Shown in pieces: positions 1 to 9,320 of a DNA stretch of 64,000 bases. The stretch is from PZPK01 sp965230795 (GTDB lineage Bacteria > Pseudomonadota > Gammaproteobacteria > Pseudomonadales > Oleiphilaceae). Position 1 is the first letter of the stretch. Each line of letters begins with the position of its first letter. The notes under the pieces are model-generated. The model saw only the letters and a program-made list of their open reading frames with translations, was not told the DNA's origin and searched no databases. Location of the stretch: positions 2,356,001 through 2,420,000 of the forward strand of contig OZ246020.1 of assembly GCA_965230795.1 (NCBI GenBank), written 5' to 3'. The position numbers and the translations under genes were made by a program.

Positions 1-69
1 CGTAGAGTTTTTCCAGAATTTGATAGTTGGCGATCGCGCTCATTCAGTTCCTATGTGTTCATCGTGCAG

Positions 70-1398
70 TCAGGCTGCATTGAACAGGGATTCAACTTCG
101 CCAACGAGTTGCCGGTTCTCAGTATCGTCTCGCAGGGAAGGAAACATGGAAAAACACAACTCATCGTCAAAATTGAGGTTGATTACGACAATGGCGCGGT
201 TGATCAGTGCGGCCCCGCCTGCATCGAGCGGATCAACATTCACCGAACTGTGCAAAGCAAGGGATTCGCAACCGGCGAGGAAGCTCCTACTCGACAGAAA
301 ACGATAGTTGTTCCAGTTTGTAATGACGTAAGACAGTTCATCGTCTTCAGTGCCCACGGCATTTTCTTCCGCGCCCTGTTCGACTAGATCAAAACAGGAC
401 AGGTTGATCTGTTTGGTTTTGAATTCAACGGTACGGTCATGGACGCGTTTTGCGATCTCTTCAATGGGAATCTCGCCAGGCGTAGAAATAGGGACGAAGG
501 CAATGTAGTTGCCTATGTATTGCTCCCTCAAGCCCTGGGTTAACAAGTCGGAAACCGTTTTACCCGCAATAATCTGCTTGTCGGAGGTGCCTTTCTCCCG
601 AACATTCAGGTTATAAATGGCCTTGTGCAGCACAGCCGTGATAATGGCGTTTTTGGTCACCTCTGGATAGGCCGAGCGACAACGATCAATCATCGGTTTG
701 GCATTCACCAGGCAACTAACAGTCTCTCGACGTCGTTTGGCAAACCTGGGGAGCAAGTCGGGAAGGGTGGCCAGACGAACCCCGTATCCACCATCGTCGG
801 CAATGGCATAGTTTTCCAGGCTTTCGATATTGCCGGTAGCGTCGAATTCGTCATGCTTCAAAATCTCAAGCATGGCCTGTGCGTCCAGAGTATGCAGTTG
901 CTTGGCGGTGGCCAGAGCCTGGTTCGCTGCTTCTGTATCACCAAAATAACTGGCGTTGTAATGGTCAATGATCAGATGAAACAGGGTTTCCGCACTGCGG
1001 GCATCGATATATTCATGGGAGCACATTTCCGCCACGTAGAAGCGATCGTCGACGGTGCTTTGAATCACGGCTAATTGCAGCGGAAAGTTTTTGCTGCGTT
1101 TGCGGATTTCAAAACTGTCAGCCGACACCTGTTTGAGGGTCTGCTGAATATCGTTGCTCTCAAACACATGAAAGCGCTCGCCATAGTCCTCAAAACGCCG
1201 CCACTGAAAATCATTTTGCGCTTTGAAATCAATCTGATATTTGAACTTGGAAATGGCATCGGTGATCGTGTGAAAGCTGTTTTTTAACTGCTCGATATTG
1301 AGTTTGCCTTCAAACATATACGCTGCAGTAAACAGGATCTCTGCACGGCTCATCAAGCCTTCCAGGTTTAGTTTGCCGACTGACTGCTCTGGACTCAT
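70..1398 (-). CDS. HxxxD acyltransferase / condensation-domain-like protein
   Basis: A 442-residue protein resembling the chloramphenicol-acetyltransferase/condensation superfamily, which transfers acyl groups between CoA or carrier thioesters and an acceptor. The sequence shows an HEYID motif (H128, D132), the HxxxD active-site signature, after about 125 residues, followed by a second domain of similar size, as in the two-lobed fold. The open frame extends upstream to a TTG. I prefer the ATG that begins MSPEQS because an AAAGAGAT stretch precedes it. No carrier or adenylation domain is nearby, so it is not part of a visible NRPS. A wax-ester or papA-like acyltransferase is possible. The acceptor and donor are unknown. 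Confidence 0.6.
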   Translation of the reverse strand: MSPEQSVGKLNLEGLMSRAEILFTAAYMFEGKLNIEQLKNSFHTITDAISKFKYQIDFKAQNDFQWRRFEDYGERFHVFESNDIQQTLKQVSADSFEIRKRSKNFPLQLAVIQSTVDDRFYVAEMCSHEYIDARSAETLFHLIIDHYNASYFGDTEAANQALATAKQLHTLDAQAMLEILKHDEFDATGNIESLENYAIADDGGYGVRLATLPDLLPRFAKRRRETVSCLVNAKPMIDRCRSAYPEVTKNAIITAVLHKAIYNLNVREKGTSDKQIIAGKTVSDLLTQGLREQYIGNYIAFVPISTPGEIPIEEIAKRVHDRTVEFKTKQINLSCFDLVEQGAEENAVGTEDDELSYVITNWNNYRFLSSRSFLAGCESLALHSSVNVDPLDAGGAALINRAIVVINLNFDDELCFSMFPSLRDDTENRQLVGEVESLFNAA

Positions 1399-1671
1399 TG
1401 GTCGATCTCTTTTTGGTCTGGTTTTCAGCAAGGTAATCTTTCCCTTCAATATAGCAAAGAGTTGGAAAAGCAGAGGTGAGTTTTTGAGTATTCCGCAAAT
1501 AATTTACGACTCACAAAACAGATAAACCCACGACCGTTGTGCTCAGCACTGTATGTGAATCCTTCCTCGGAATGAAACTTTTATGACAAATTCCAATCGC
1601 ACTTGCCAATTGTCAAACAGAACATTAAAAGGAAACTGATCACCCTATTTACGTCCAATGGGAATGGAATT

Positions 1672-1914
1672 ATGGATCGACACTCTGGATCAAAAGATAT
1701 TGAACAATATTCTTTTCTACACGCGCTTGCCAACGACGACATTATTGACGAGGCGGAATTGGATTTTATGATCAGGCTTGCGATGGCTGATGGTCTAATT
1801 GACGAAGAGGAAAAGAAAACGCTGTGTCGAATATTGGACAGGGTTAATCTGGAACATCTGGATACCACATTGAAGGAAAAGCTCAAAGCCTTCCAGCATC
1901 AACTTCAATGCTAG
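1672..1914 (+). CDS. small TerB-like acidic helical protein
   Basis: An 80-residue protein with two acidic helical repeats of the form DDxIDExELDF and ADGLIDEEEKKTL. These resemble the metal-binding helices of the TerB (tellurite resistance B) fold, normally about 120-150 residues, so this is a short version. The ATG at 1672 follows a GGAATGGAATT purine stretch. The frame is open upstream to 1603, but that extension (MPIVKQNI...) looks non-coding. It stands alone between two minus-strand genes. Function unknown; the TerB resemblance is based only on the acidic helix pattern. Confidence 0.5.
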   Translation: MDRHSGSKDIEQYSFLHALANDDIIDEAELDFMIRLAMADGLIDEEEKKTLCRILDRVNLEHLDTTLKEKLKAFQHQLQC

Positions 1915-1990
1915 TTGTTCTTTCCTAAACTAGCACGATTACTGTATCTATTTATTGTTTGGCATAAGTCGCAGAGGCCAAAGACGGTAT

Positions 1991-2500
1991 TCACTGGGGC
2001 TTATCCTGACCAGTACTGTTACCTCTTTGCCTGAAATCATAGTGATCACCATTCGTTTCAAGAATCCAGATTGCACGCTTCCAATCCAGAGGAAAATCAT
2101 CCACTTTAACAACCATCCTCGCAAACGTAGCAGCGTTCAATATCTCTGACGCCTCTTGCATCGCTGGCAAATGCGTGGGGGATGACTTGAACGACAGCAT
2201 TGCATGCTCATTTGTCCATGCAGTCATCGTCCACGCTCGGTCACCAAACAGCTCTTTGCGCAAGGCATAACCGTACAAACCTGGTTGCGTATCAATGTGA
2301 TCAATAATATTGGTCAGGAACAACTCGAATCGCTCTTTGCTGCTCCGTTGATTATCGACTCGGGTACTGGTTAACACCACCAGCAGCTCATCACTCCCGG
2401 ACACTCCGTCAATATCGATATACTTAACTGGTGTCGATATAGGCAAACAGGCCTGAAGCGACGTCAATAAAAACAGCACAACCAAAAGCCTTTGCAGCAT
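1991..2500 (-). CDS. lipoprotein with an antibiotic-biosynthesis-monooxygenase-like fold
   Basis: A 169-residue predicted lipoprotein. The N-terminus has a hydrophobic signal and a lipobox ending LTSLQAC, with the lipidated cysteine at residue 18. The mature part has the pattern of a ferredoxin-like ABM/DUF3291-type domain: a strand around LLVVLTSTRV, an arginine-rich helix, then the segment AWTMTAWTNEHAMLSF. Proteins of this fold are often small haem or quinone-related oxygenases or just structural dimers. The catalytic role cannot be assigned. It is probably monocistronic, facing the TerB-like gene. Confidence 0.55.
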   Translation of the reverse strand: MLQRLLVVLFLLTSLQACLPISTPVKYIDIDGVSGSDELLVVLTSTRVDNQRSSKERFELFLTNIIDHIDTQPGLYGYALRKELFGDRAWTMTAWTNEHAMLSFKSSPTHLPAMQEASEILNAATFARMVVKVDDFPLDWKRAIWILETNGDHYDFRQRGNSTGQDKPQ

Positions 2501-2923
2501 GTGTATGTTCCAACAGGTGAGTTGACGATTAGCTTTACTACTTCATGGAGACTTTGGATCACACTTTTATTGGCGGGTAAAAGGAAATTCTCATTTGTGC
2601 GGCAAGGGTATGAAGCCCATTCAAGCCGTGTTCATAACAACATAGGGATGGAGATTTTTCGGAAAAAGTTGCCAAGGATTCTTTTATCTTTGGTTTTTGT
2701 CGCACAGCAGGCCGTATATAATCTCTCACCGCAGATAAGGGCAGGATGAAAACGCCATCCCTAACAGGTTGACTATTCTTTCGCGCTTGTGTGATATGGC
2801 CTGTATGCAAATGCAGTGCAAGCATCTAATTTATAGTGATGCAAGAAAGCGGCTGTCGGTGTAGAAACAAACTTGCTAGCACATCACCAGACTGACAAAG
2901 GTTTTAACAAGAAGGTTGGATTC

Positions 2924-3937
2924 ATGGAAATTATCAAAACCCTGGGCGAATTTATCATAGACAATCAAAAAGAATATGAAGGAGCGACCGGGGAGCTGAC
3001 CTCACTTTTTTCTTCTATTCGTTTGGCCGCCAAGATTCTCCACCGGGAGATCAACAAGGCCGGGCTTGCCGACATCACCGGTGCAGCAGAAAGCGATAAC
3101 GTTCAGGGCGAACAGCAACAGAAACTGGATGTGTACGCCAACGAACGTTTTAAAACAGCGCTGGCTCAGCGCGGGGTTGTCTGCGGCATCGCCTCGGAGG
3201 AGGAAGAACAGTTCGTCAAGTTTGAAGAGACCAAAAACCGGGACGGCAAATATGTGGTTCTGATCGATCCTTTGGACGGATCCTCCAATATCGATGTCAA
3301 TGTCTCGGTGGGTACGATCTTTTCAGTTTATCAGCGCCTGTCTCCGCTGGGTACTCACGTTACTGAAGAAGACTTCCTGCAGCCGGGCTACAAGCAGGTG
3401 GCGGCCGGATATGTTATTTATGGCTCATCAACCATGTTGGTGTATTCCACCGGCAATGGCGTAAACGGCTTCACCTATGACCCGACCATCGGCGTATTTT
3501 GCCTCTCTCATCCCAATCTGACTGTACCCGCGGACGGAGCCATCTATTCGGTTAATGAAGGCAACTATGTTCACTTCCCGGATGGCGTCAAAAAATACAT
3601 CAAGTACTGTCAGGAAGAAGATACAGATACCAACCGACCTTATGCCTCGCGCTATATTGGCTCTCTGGTATCGGATTTTCACCGTAATTTGATTAAAGGA
3701 GGTATCTATCTTTATCCCACCTCCAGTCGTTACCCTGAAGGCAAATTGCGCTTGTTGTACGAGTGCAACCCCATGGCCTTCCTGATTGAACAGGCAGGCG
3801 GGAAGGCCATGTGTGGCCCGGATCAGCGAATACTGGATATTGAACCGACAAAGCTTCATCAACGTTGCCCCCTGTTCATCGGATCTCCGGACATGGTGGA
3901 TAAACTTTGCAGTTTTGTTGAGCAGTATGACCAATAG
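2924..3937 (+). CDS. fbp: fructose-1,6-bisphosphatase, class I
   Basis: Cytosolic gluconeogenic enzyme that hydrolyses fructose 1,6-bisphosphate to fructose 6-phosphate. At 337 residues it has the family length (E. coli Fbp is about 332). The metal-binding core IDPLDGSSNID lies at residues 114-124, preceded by the acidic loop SEEEE. The substrate region RYPEGKLRLLYECNPMAF near the C-terminus is intact. The chosen ATG follows AAGAAGGTTGG at good spacing. The open frame runs upstream to 2873, but those residues do not fit the family. It stands alone. Assignment is secure. Confidence 0.95.
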   Translation: MEIIKTLGEFIIDNQKEYEGATGELTSLFSSIRLAAKILHREINKAGLADITGAAESDNVQGEQQQKLDVYANERFKTALAQRGVVCGIASEEEEQFVKFEETKNRDGKYVVLIDPLDGSSNIDVNVSVGTIFSVYQRLSPLGTHVTEEDFLQPGYKQVAAGYVIYGSSTMLVYSTGNGVNGFTYDPTIGVFCLSHPNLTVPADGAIYSVNEGNYVHFPDGVKKYIKYCQEEDTDTNRPYASRYIGSLVSDFHRNLIKGGIYLYPTSSRYPEGKLRLLYECNPMAFLIEQAGGKAMCGPDQRILDIEPTKLHQRCPLFIGSPDMVDKLCSFVEQYDQ

Positions 3938-4015
3938 CAATCATCGTAAAAGGGGAGGGTGCGAATACGAGAGTGATTAGCTCTCCGCACCTTTTCCCAA
4001 TCTCTTCAACTGTTC

Positions 4016-4894
4016 ATGAAAATCCCGCTTTTTGTATTTACATGGTGCCTTATGGGCTACGCGGGATTGTTATGCGCTAAAGAAGAAATTCTCTGGGTGA
4101 AATGGAATCTGGTACCGGAATATATCGAGTCAGGCAAGTACCAGGGGCAAGGATACCTGGACAAGTTTCTCCGTGATGTGCAGCAGCGCTTTCCCGAATA
4201 TAATCATCGGGAAGAATTTCAAACACCCAATCGCATCAGCCTGTCCTGGGCTCAGGGCAATGTGTGTTCATTACATTTATGGCTCGGCTATTGGCCGGAC
4301 AAGATCATCTACTCAAAACCCTATGGATTCACGCCACGCTTTGGCATTGTCACCGAAAAGGATTCCCTGCTCGCAAAGCAATTTCGTGACAAAGAATCGC
4401 TTTCGCTTGCATACCTTCTAAGCAACACATCATTCAAGATGGGAATGCTGCCCCTGTTCTACGCCAACAGTACGGACTCGCGCTATCCCTTGATGGCGCC
4501 TTTGATCAAGCCTCATTTAAATTCGCCTCAGGTTTATGAGTTCCGTAATAACCTGAACGAGGTGAGTATCGTTTACCTCGAGAAAAAGCGCGTGGATTAT
4601 ATTATTCGCCAGCGCATCACGCACTTTGCTGAATTGAAAACCAAGGAAAAAAACGACCGCTATCAGTTCTTTTTTCTTGAAGAAGGTCGCCGCCATAAAC
4701 TGGTTGCCAGTGCCTGCTCAAACAGTGAGCTGGGCAGAGCAGTCATAGAAAAAATTAATGGTTTCATCGACGACGATTTTCATATGCGCTACCTCAACTA
4801 TCGTCGAGAGTGGGAACCGGACAATCCCAGTTTCGACCAGACCTTTATCGACTACTTCATTAACAAGAAGAAAATTGATTTCGTGACAGAGTGA
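4016..4894 (+). CDS. periplasmic solute-binding-like protein (TIGR02285 type)
   Basis: A 292-residue exported protein with a signal peptide (cleavage likely after GLLCA, residue 21). The mature part resembles family 3 extracellular solute-binding proteins, in particular the orphan subgroup containing conserved W-x-P and YSKPYGF-type motifs. Here IYSKPYGFTPR is at about residue 98. No ABC permease or ATPase gene adjoins it, so it may act as a sensor or enzyme-like periplasmic protein instead of a transporter component. It is 78 bp downstream of fbp on the same strand. Ligand unknown. Confidence 0.65.
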   Translation: MKIPLFVFTWCLMGYAGLLCAKEEILWVKWNLVPEYIESGKYQGQGYLDKFLRDVQQRFPEYNHREEFQTPNRISLSWAQGNVCSLHLWLGYWPDKIIYSKPYGFTPRFGIVTEKDSLLAKQFRDKESLSLAYLLSNTSFKMGMLPLFYANSTDSRYPLMAPLIKPHLNSPQVYEFRNNLNEVSIVYLEKKRVDYIIRQRITHFAELKTKEKNDRYQFFFLEEGRRHKLVASACSNSELGRAVIEKINGFIDDDFHMRYLNYRREWEPDNPSFDQTFIDYFINKKKIDFVTE

Positions 4895-4918
4895 CGACTT
4901 GGTGACAGCTCGCACGAA

Positions 4919-6820
4919 TCAACCGGGCTCTTCCGAATATCGCGATAAAGGCAGTGGTCGAGCCAGATTGAGTTCTCTCAGCATTGAGCTTTTTTTACGC
5001 TGATGTGCCTGCATGCGCCGGAGAATATCGTCAAGCGCTCGTACCGCGCTGAGGATAAATGGACCTTTGTTAAGCATGACGCATTCGGCTCGATGCCCCA
5101 TCGCCGCATCGGTCACTTCAGCTCTCGACGGAAGCCCGGTTTTTGCCAGTGACTCCAGTACCTGGGTCGCCCAGATGACAGGGATATGCGCGGCCTCGCA
5201 GATCCATAGTATTTCCTCCTGTACTTCCGCCATTCGCTCAAAACCGCACTCCACTGCAAGATCTCCACGCGCAATCATAACGCCGCAGAACGGCTCCTGC
5301 ATGGCTGTCATCAGCATTTCAGGCAGGTTCTCGAAGCCTTGCCGGGTTTCTATTTTAAGCACGATGGAAGGATTTCCTGCCTTCAACTGCTTGAGCGATT
5401 GTTGTAAATGCTCAACATCCCTGACGCTGTTGGCAAAAGATAGCTCCACAATATCTGCATGTTTGGCGATAAAAGCCATATCATCCTGGTCTTGCTTGCT
5501 CATGGCACTCACGCTCAGCTGACTGTCCGGTAGATTGATGCCTTTGTCTGCGCGTAACTTGCCACCCTTGGGCGGTGCATGTGTGATCAATACGATAATA
5601 GCCTCGGTATCAACAGAGCGGATCACACCGCCAATGCGCCCATCGTCAAACCATATGCTATGGCCAGGACAAACATCGGCAAAAACCTCTGGTAGCGAAC
5701 ACGAAATGATGGCCGGTCGTATCTCAGCACCAGTGCTATCGCGCTCTGCAGCGCGTCCGGGTTGTGTGTCCCGACTGAGAATCAGTGAGTCGCCCTCGTT
5801 TAGGGTAATACAAGCGTTTTCTGAGGGAAAAGCATAGAGCGGCGTAGTGAAGCCGGACCCTTCGGGCTTCAGGTTTAGGCTTGTATTCGGGACGAAGTAA
5901 GTCGTTTTTCCGCATTCTGCGATGACACCTGCGTCTGAGGTGTAACATATCTCAAAGCGGCGTCTGGCATCGCGGGCATCCACAAGGTGGAACTGGTCAC
6001 CGACATCAAGTTTTTGCAGCCATTCCGGATCGACTTTCAGGGCGGGCATACCGACTTCAGGCACGCTCACCGGTGCGTGGTTAGACGTAAGCCATAGCTT
6101 CGCGGTTTCCAGCACTCTGCCAAATTCATCGCGTTTGGGACGGAGTTTCAAGACATTTAAATCACTGCTTAAAGGGCCTGTACGGAGCTTGGGGCCACCC
6201 AAATCCATGACGATTTTACATGGGTAGCCCAACTCTTTTTTGGCGCTTTCCAGATATTTGATCATACGCAACCAAATATCAGGGGCATCATGGGCGCAAT
6301 TAATGCGCATACAGTTCATGCCCTGAAACAGAAGTTGTTTTATGAGGCGTGGATTATCGGCGGCTTCGCTGGGCATAGTGACCATGATCCTGACATCGCG
6401 ACCTGAATTCGCAACACCAAGCAAACCTCGGGTTTGGGATTCGAGCAAAGCTTCACCATGAGCAAAATCCAATACTGCTTCCTTAGACTTTGAGATCTGA
6501 TCTTCAGTTCCTGACAACCAGTGCAGGGCGTTGATGACACTATCCAACGAACTTAACACGTGGGATTCAGCACGACCGAGGGAGGACAGGCCCAGTGCCG
6601 CCAAACGACCCTGCAAGTTGCGAAGATCACGCCGCCTCAAGGCCATATAATGCAGAAGGTTCACCGCACTACTGCGGCGTTCCGGATGAACCTGGGAAAG
6701 CAGACGAGCAGCGTTGTTCTCTTCATCTACGAGAGATTGGCGCAGGTCAAGGAGCGCAGCCAAAAGCTCCCGTAATTCAGACCCGTCTAGATCATTGCCT
6801 GGGACATAGCTCTTGGACAC
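4919..6820 (-). CDS. pyruvate-kinase-like protein without the C-terminal allosteric domain
   Basis: A 633-residue protein with the pyruvate kinase (beta/alpha)8 barrel. Recognisable signatures are MRINCAHD (equivalent to the R-x-N-x-S phosphate site, serine replaced by alanine), DLGGPKLRTG, KGINLPDSQLS, LKIETRQGFENL with the catalytic lysine, IARGDLAVE, and ATQVLESL with PSRAEVTDAA. It differs from ordinary Pyk in three ways: an extra N-terminal helical region of about 140 residues, a B-domain insertion of about 200 residues in place of about 100, and an end right after the barrel with no C domain. I chose the GTG start because GGGAG lies 6 nt upstream; a TTG at 6859 is also possible. It is probably a divergent kinase of unknown substrate or an unregulated Pyk. 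Confidence 0.75.
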   Translation of the reverse strand: MSKSYVPGNDLDGSELRELLAALLDLRQSLVDEENNAARLLSQVHPERRSSAVNLLHYMALRRRDLRNLQGRLAALGLSSLGRAESHVLSSLDSVINALHWLSGTEDQISKSKEAVLDFAHGEALLESQTRGLLGVANSGRDVRIMVTMPSEAADNPRLIKQLLFQGMNCMRINCAHDAPDIWLRMIKYLESAKKELGYPCKIVMDLGGPKLRTGPLSSDLNVLKLRPKRDEFGRVLETAKLWLTSNHAPVSVPEVGMPALKVDPEWLQKLDVGDQFHLVDARDARRRFEICYTSDAGVIAECGKTTYFVPNTSLNLKPEGSGFTTPLYAFPSENACITLNEGDSLILSRDTQPGRAAERDSTGAEIRPAIISCSLPEVFADVCPGHSIWFDDGRIGGVIRSVDTEAIIVLITHAPPKGGKLRADKGINLPDSQLSVSAMSKQDQDDMAFIAKHADIVELSFANSVRDVEHLQQSLKQLKAGNPSIVLKIETRQGFENLPEMLMTAMQEPFCGVMIARGDLAVECGFERMAEVQEEILWICEAAHIPVIWATQVLESLAKTGLPSRAEVTDAAMGHRAECVMLNKGPFILSAVRALDDILRRMQAHQRKKSSMLRELNLARPLPLSRYSEEPG

Positions 6821-7089
6821 ATTCGACTCCCGCTCTTTCGCCAATAAAATCGACTGCAAATCGCGGATTGATCTCCAATCGATTACAGAATGGTCACCGG
6901 CTTCTATTGCACATTTATGTCAGGCGGGATAAAAGCAAAACAAAGTTGATGAAGGTCAATCGCCGGCGAAAAACGGTCGGAAAACGAAAGCCCGTCGGAA
7001 AATGCTCTCAGATAATGAAAGCAGAGTTCAGCTTTTGGAGTAATAGCTTAGTGAAGAAGGCCGAAAGCAAAGGAGTGTTGTCATTACGC

Positions 7090-8160
7090 CTAGAATAATT
7101 CGACATCTGACAAGTCCTGAGGGCCAGTGTTGTTTCCACTCAAAAACAACATGATCTGATTTGCAGATCCAATGATGCTTTGGTCGAGGGCATGAATGTC
7201 CGTAGCATCCTGAGATACGAAAACCGTCTGGTTCCAGGTCGTTAAGTCCTCGATCAGTGACTCGAGTATACCGATAATATGCGACTCAAGCTCCTTACCG
7301 GCCACAATGGATGAGGCCAAGCCGGTTAAGGTAGACGACACCTCAACAAAGCCCTCTAGAGAAAAGATGTTGGCGGCCAGATTTCCGAACAGGACGGCGA
7401 GTTCTGTGGATGTGTTTTTGCTGGGTTGATGAAGTTGAAGCGCTGAATCGAGTTCATCAAGTATATCCCGTATACCGAGGACGCAGTCTGAATCAATGTA
7501 ATAGTCACTCAGATATTCCCGTGCAGTGGTTGACGAACAGCTGGCGTCTACAAACAGGCCTTCCGCAGGGTTCTTTAACTCAACTATTTCACTAAATTCC
7601 TTGATCCTGGCCCTGCGAATCCTCTCAGAGGCCAGAATTCCCGAACGCTTCAATTCCGAAAAGATGAGGTTCCTGGTCTCGTTGTCACCACCCGTACTAA
7701 ATGATTTGAGATGGTGTTTAAAAGATGCATGGGTAAGCTTGATCGTGTCGAGAGCTTTCTTCAACTTCGTTAAATCATGCTGAACCGAGATGAAGTAGGG
7801 GATGCCCGTTCGCGAATCTTCAAAGTAATGGATATTCCATTCAACAAAATATTCCTCACCATTCTTTCGATAATTGATTGTTGATCCCCGAAAGTCCTTC
7901 TTTTTACTGATCGCGCTCTTTAGCCGCTCAATGACTTTTCGGTTTGTTTTTGGGCCCTGCATAAAAGTGGCTTTTTTACCCAGCATTTCATCAGTGGACC
8001 AGCCAACCATGTTTGAAAAGGCTGGGTTTGAATACACGACACGCTGGGAACTGACATCACCATCGGTGACGAGAACGGCTTCATCGCTCGAGTCAAAGTG
8101 CGTAGTAATCAAAAACTGAATCTGGGAATTGGGATCAAACGGATGTGAAGGCATCATCAT
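7090..8160 (-). CDS. PAS/LOV-like sensory protein without the photoactive cysteine
   Basis: A 356-residue soluble protein. Residues about 20-132 form a PAS domain of the LOV subtype: YSNPAFSNMVGW, then GKKATFMQG at 61-69, INYRKNGEEYF, and YFISVQHDLT. In photoactive LOV domains the GxNCRFLQ motif carries the flavin-binding cysteine; here that position is alanine (A64). The flavin-contact glutamines (Q68, Q127) and one asparagine (N97) remain, but other contacts are replaced. The C-terminal 220 residues are helical with no recognised output domain and no GGDEF, kinase or HTH motif. It is divergent from the solute-binding protein at 8363. Its role is probably sensing, ligand uncertain. Confidence 0.65.
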   Translation of the reverse strand: MMMPSHPFDPNSQIQFLITTHFDSSDEAVLVTDGDVSSQRVVYSNPAFSNMVGWSTDEMLGKKATFMQGPKTNRKVIERLKSAISKKKDFRGSTINYRKNGEEYFVEWNIHYFEDSRTGIPYFISVQHDLTKLKKALDTIKLTHASFKHHLKSFSTGGDNETRNLIFSELKRSGILASERIRRARIKEFSEIVELKNPAEGLFVDASCSSTTAREYLSDYYIDSDCVLGIRDILDELDSALQLHQPSKNTSTELAVLFGNLAANIFSLEGFVEVSSTLTGLASSIVAGKELESHIIGILESLIEDLTTWNQTVFVSQDATDIHALDQSIIGSANQIMLFLSGNNTGPQDLSDVELF

Positions 8161-8362
8161 TTAACGCTAACAGGGATGAACGAGAATCTGAAGAACAATA
8201 CATATATTCATAAATAATAGTGCATCTTTAATAGTGTCACTAAGCAAAGTTAATAGACATGACCTGGCGCAAGCTGGATTCATTTCTGCTGAGCGTGGTT
8301 TTGTATTTGTCTGCTATGATTTAAGGAAACGCGTCGGCACTTTTTTGCACTAGAGGTATGGA

Positions 8363-9148
8363 ATGCCAATCAAGCCAGAATCAAAGCGATCTTCTATAAC
8401 AACTCTTTCGACAATTTCTTTAAGATCTATTTTTCTGATATTCATCAGTCTTTTCTTTTTGGCAAAGGCGAATTCTGCGGAAAAAGTTGTTTTCTATCTT
8501 GAGGATGAGCCTATCTACACCTCCCAAAACCAAGATAGACCGGGCTTTCTGATGGAGGTGGTAAACCACATGATCAAGCATCTCGATATAGAGCCAAGCA
8601 TCGAGTTTTTGCCGTGGTTAAGAGCTCAGAGTATGGCGGAGAAAAACACGAATGCCGTCATTTTTCCCTTATCCAGAACGGCATCTCGGGAAGACAAATA
8701 TAAGTGGCTGTGTAAAGTCTATGAGGTGCCTGTGGCCTTTATCACAAAAGATGGAAACCAGCGTATTAATTCCGTCGCACAGGCAATTGGCGTCAGAGGC
8801 TTGGGAGTAATAAGAGGTACGCCCCAGGAAGAGTTTCTTTCACGGCATAACATTGACCACGTATCAATAGAAGGAAAGGAACTGTACGTTCGGTTAGAAA
8901 AGGATATGTTTTCTGCAGTATATTCTGGCATACCAGAAGCCGTTTCAGCTTGGAACAGCCAGGGCCTCAAAGGCTCGCTCAGATTTGGAAAGACACTTCA
9001 AACTTTACCTTTATGGATCGCCGCGAGCAAAGATTCGATTCAGCTAAATGCTGATGATTGGGAAAGCGCGTTGCAAAAAGTGAAAGACTCGGGGCAGTTT
9101 AACGCTTTGGTCGAAAAATACTTTGGTCCGGGCCTAGAGAGTAATTAA
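8363..9148 (+). CDS. periplasmic solute-binding protein, family 3-like
   Basis: A 261-residue exported protein with a long basic N-region and a hydrophobic signal ending near AKANSA. The mature part has the extracellular solute-binding family 3 layout: EDEPIYTS opening, LPWLRAQSMAEK in the first lobe, and the C-terminal pattern ALQKVKDSGQFNALVEKYFG typical of this family. No transporter genes adjoin it. The divergent neighbour is the LOV-like PAS protein, with a 200-bp shared upstream region that could hold both promoters. Ligand unknown. Confidence 0.7.
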   Translation: MPIKPESKRSSITTLSTISLRSIFLIFISLFFLAKANSAEKVVFYLEDEPIYTSQNQDRPGFLMEVVNHMIKHLDIEPSIEFLPWLRAQSMAEKNTNAVIFPLSRTASREDKYKWLCKVYEVPVAFITKDGNQRINSVAQAIGVRGLGVIRGTPQEEFLSRHNIDHVSIEGKELYVRLEKDMFSAVYSGIPEAVSAWNSQGLKGSLRFGKTLQTLPLWIAASKDSIQLNADDWESALQKVKDSGQFNALVEKYFGPGLESN

Positions 9149-9320
9149 GTACATGTTCAGTTTCTTATAGGTTATACGATGATAGCTCAGGCCACATTTC
9201 TGGAAAATCTCACGTCGGGTTTTACCCCGAAATCTCGGGCACTTTAGTTAAGGGCTCTCGCCCAGTTTAAGCGATTCTACTTCCTTACGCTTGCGCAACC
9301 AGCTAGATAGAAGTAACACA

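Noticed and set aside
1..69. Start of the window before the acyltransferase gene
   Set aside because: Too short to support a gene; no motif recognised.
625..1074. Long open frame on the plus strand inside the acyltransferase gene
   Set aside because: It is antisense to a protein with a clear HxxxD motif and has no recognisable domain.
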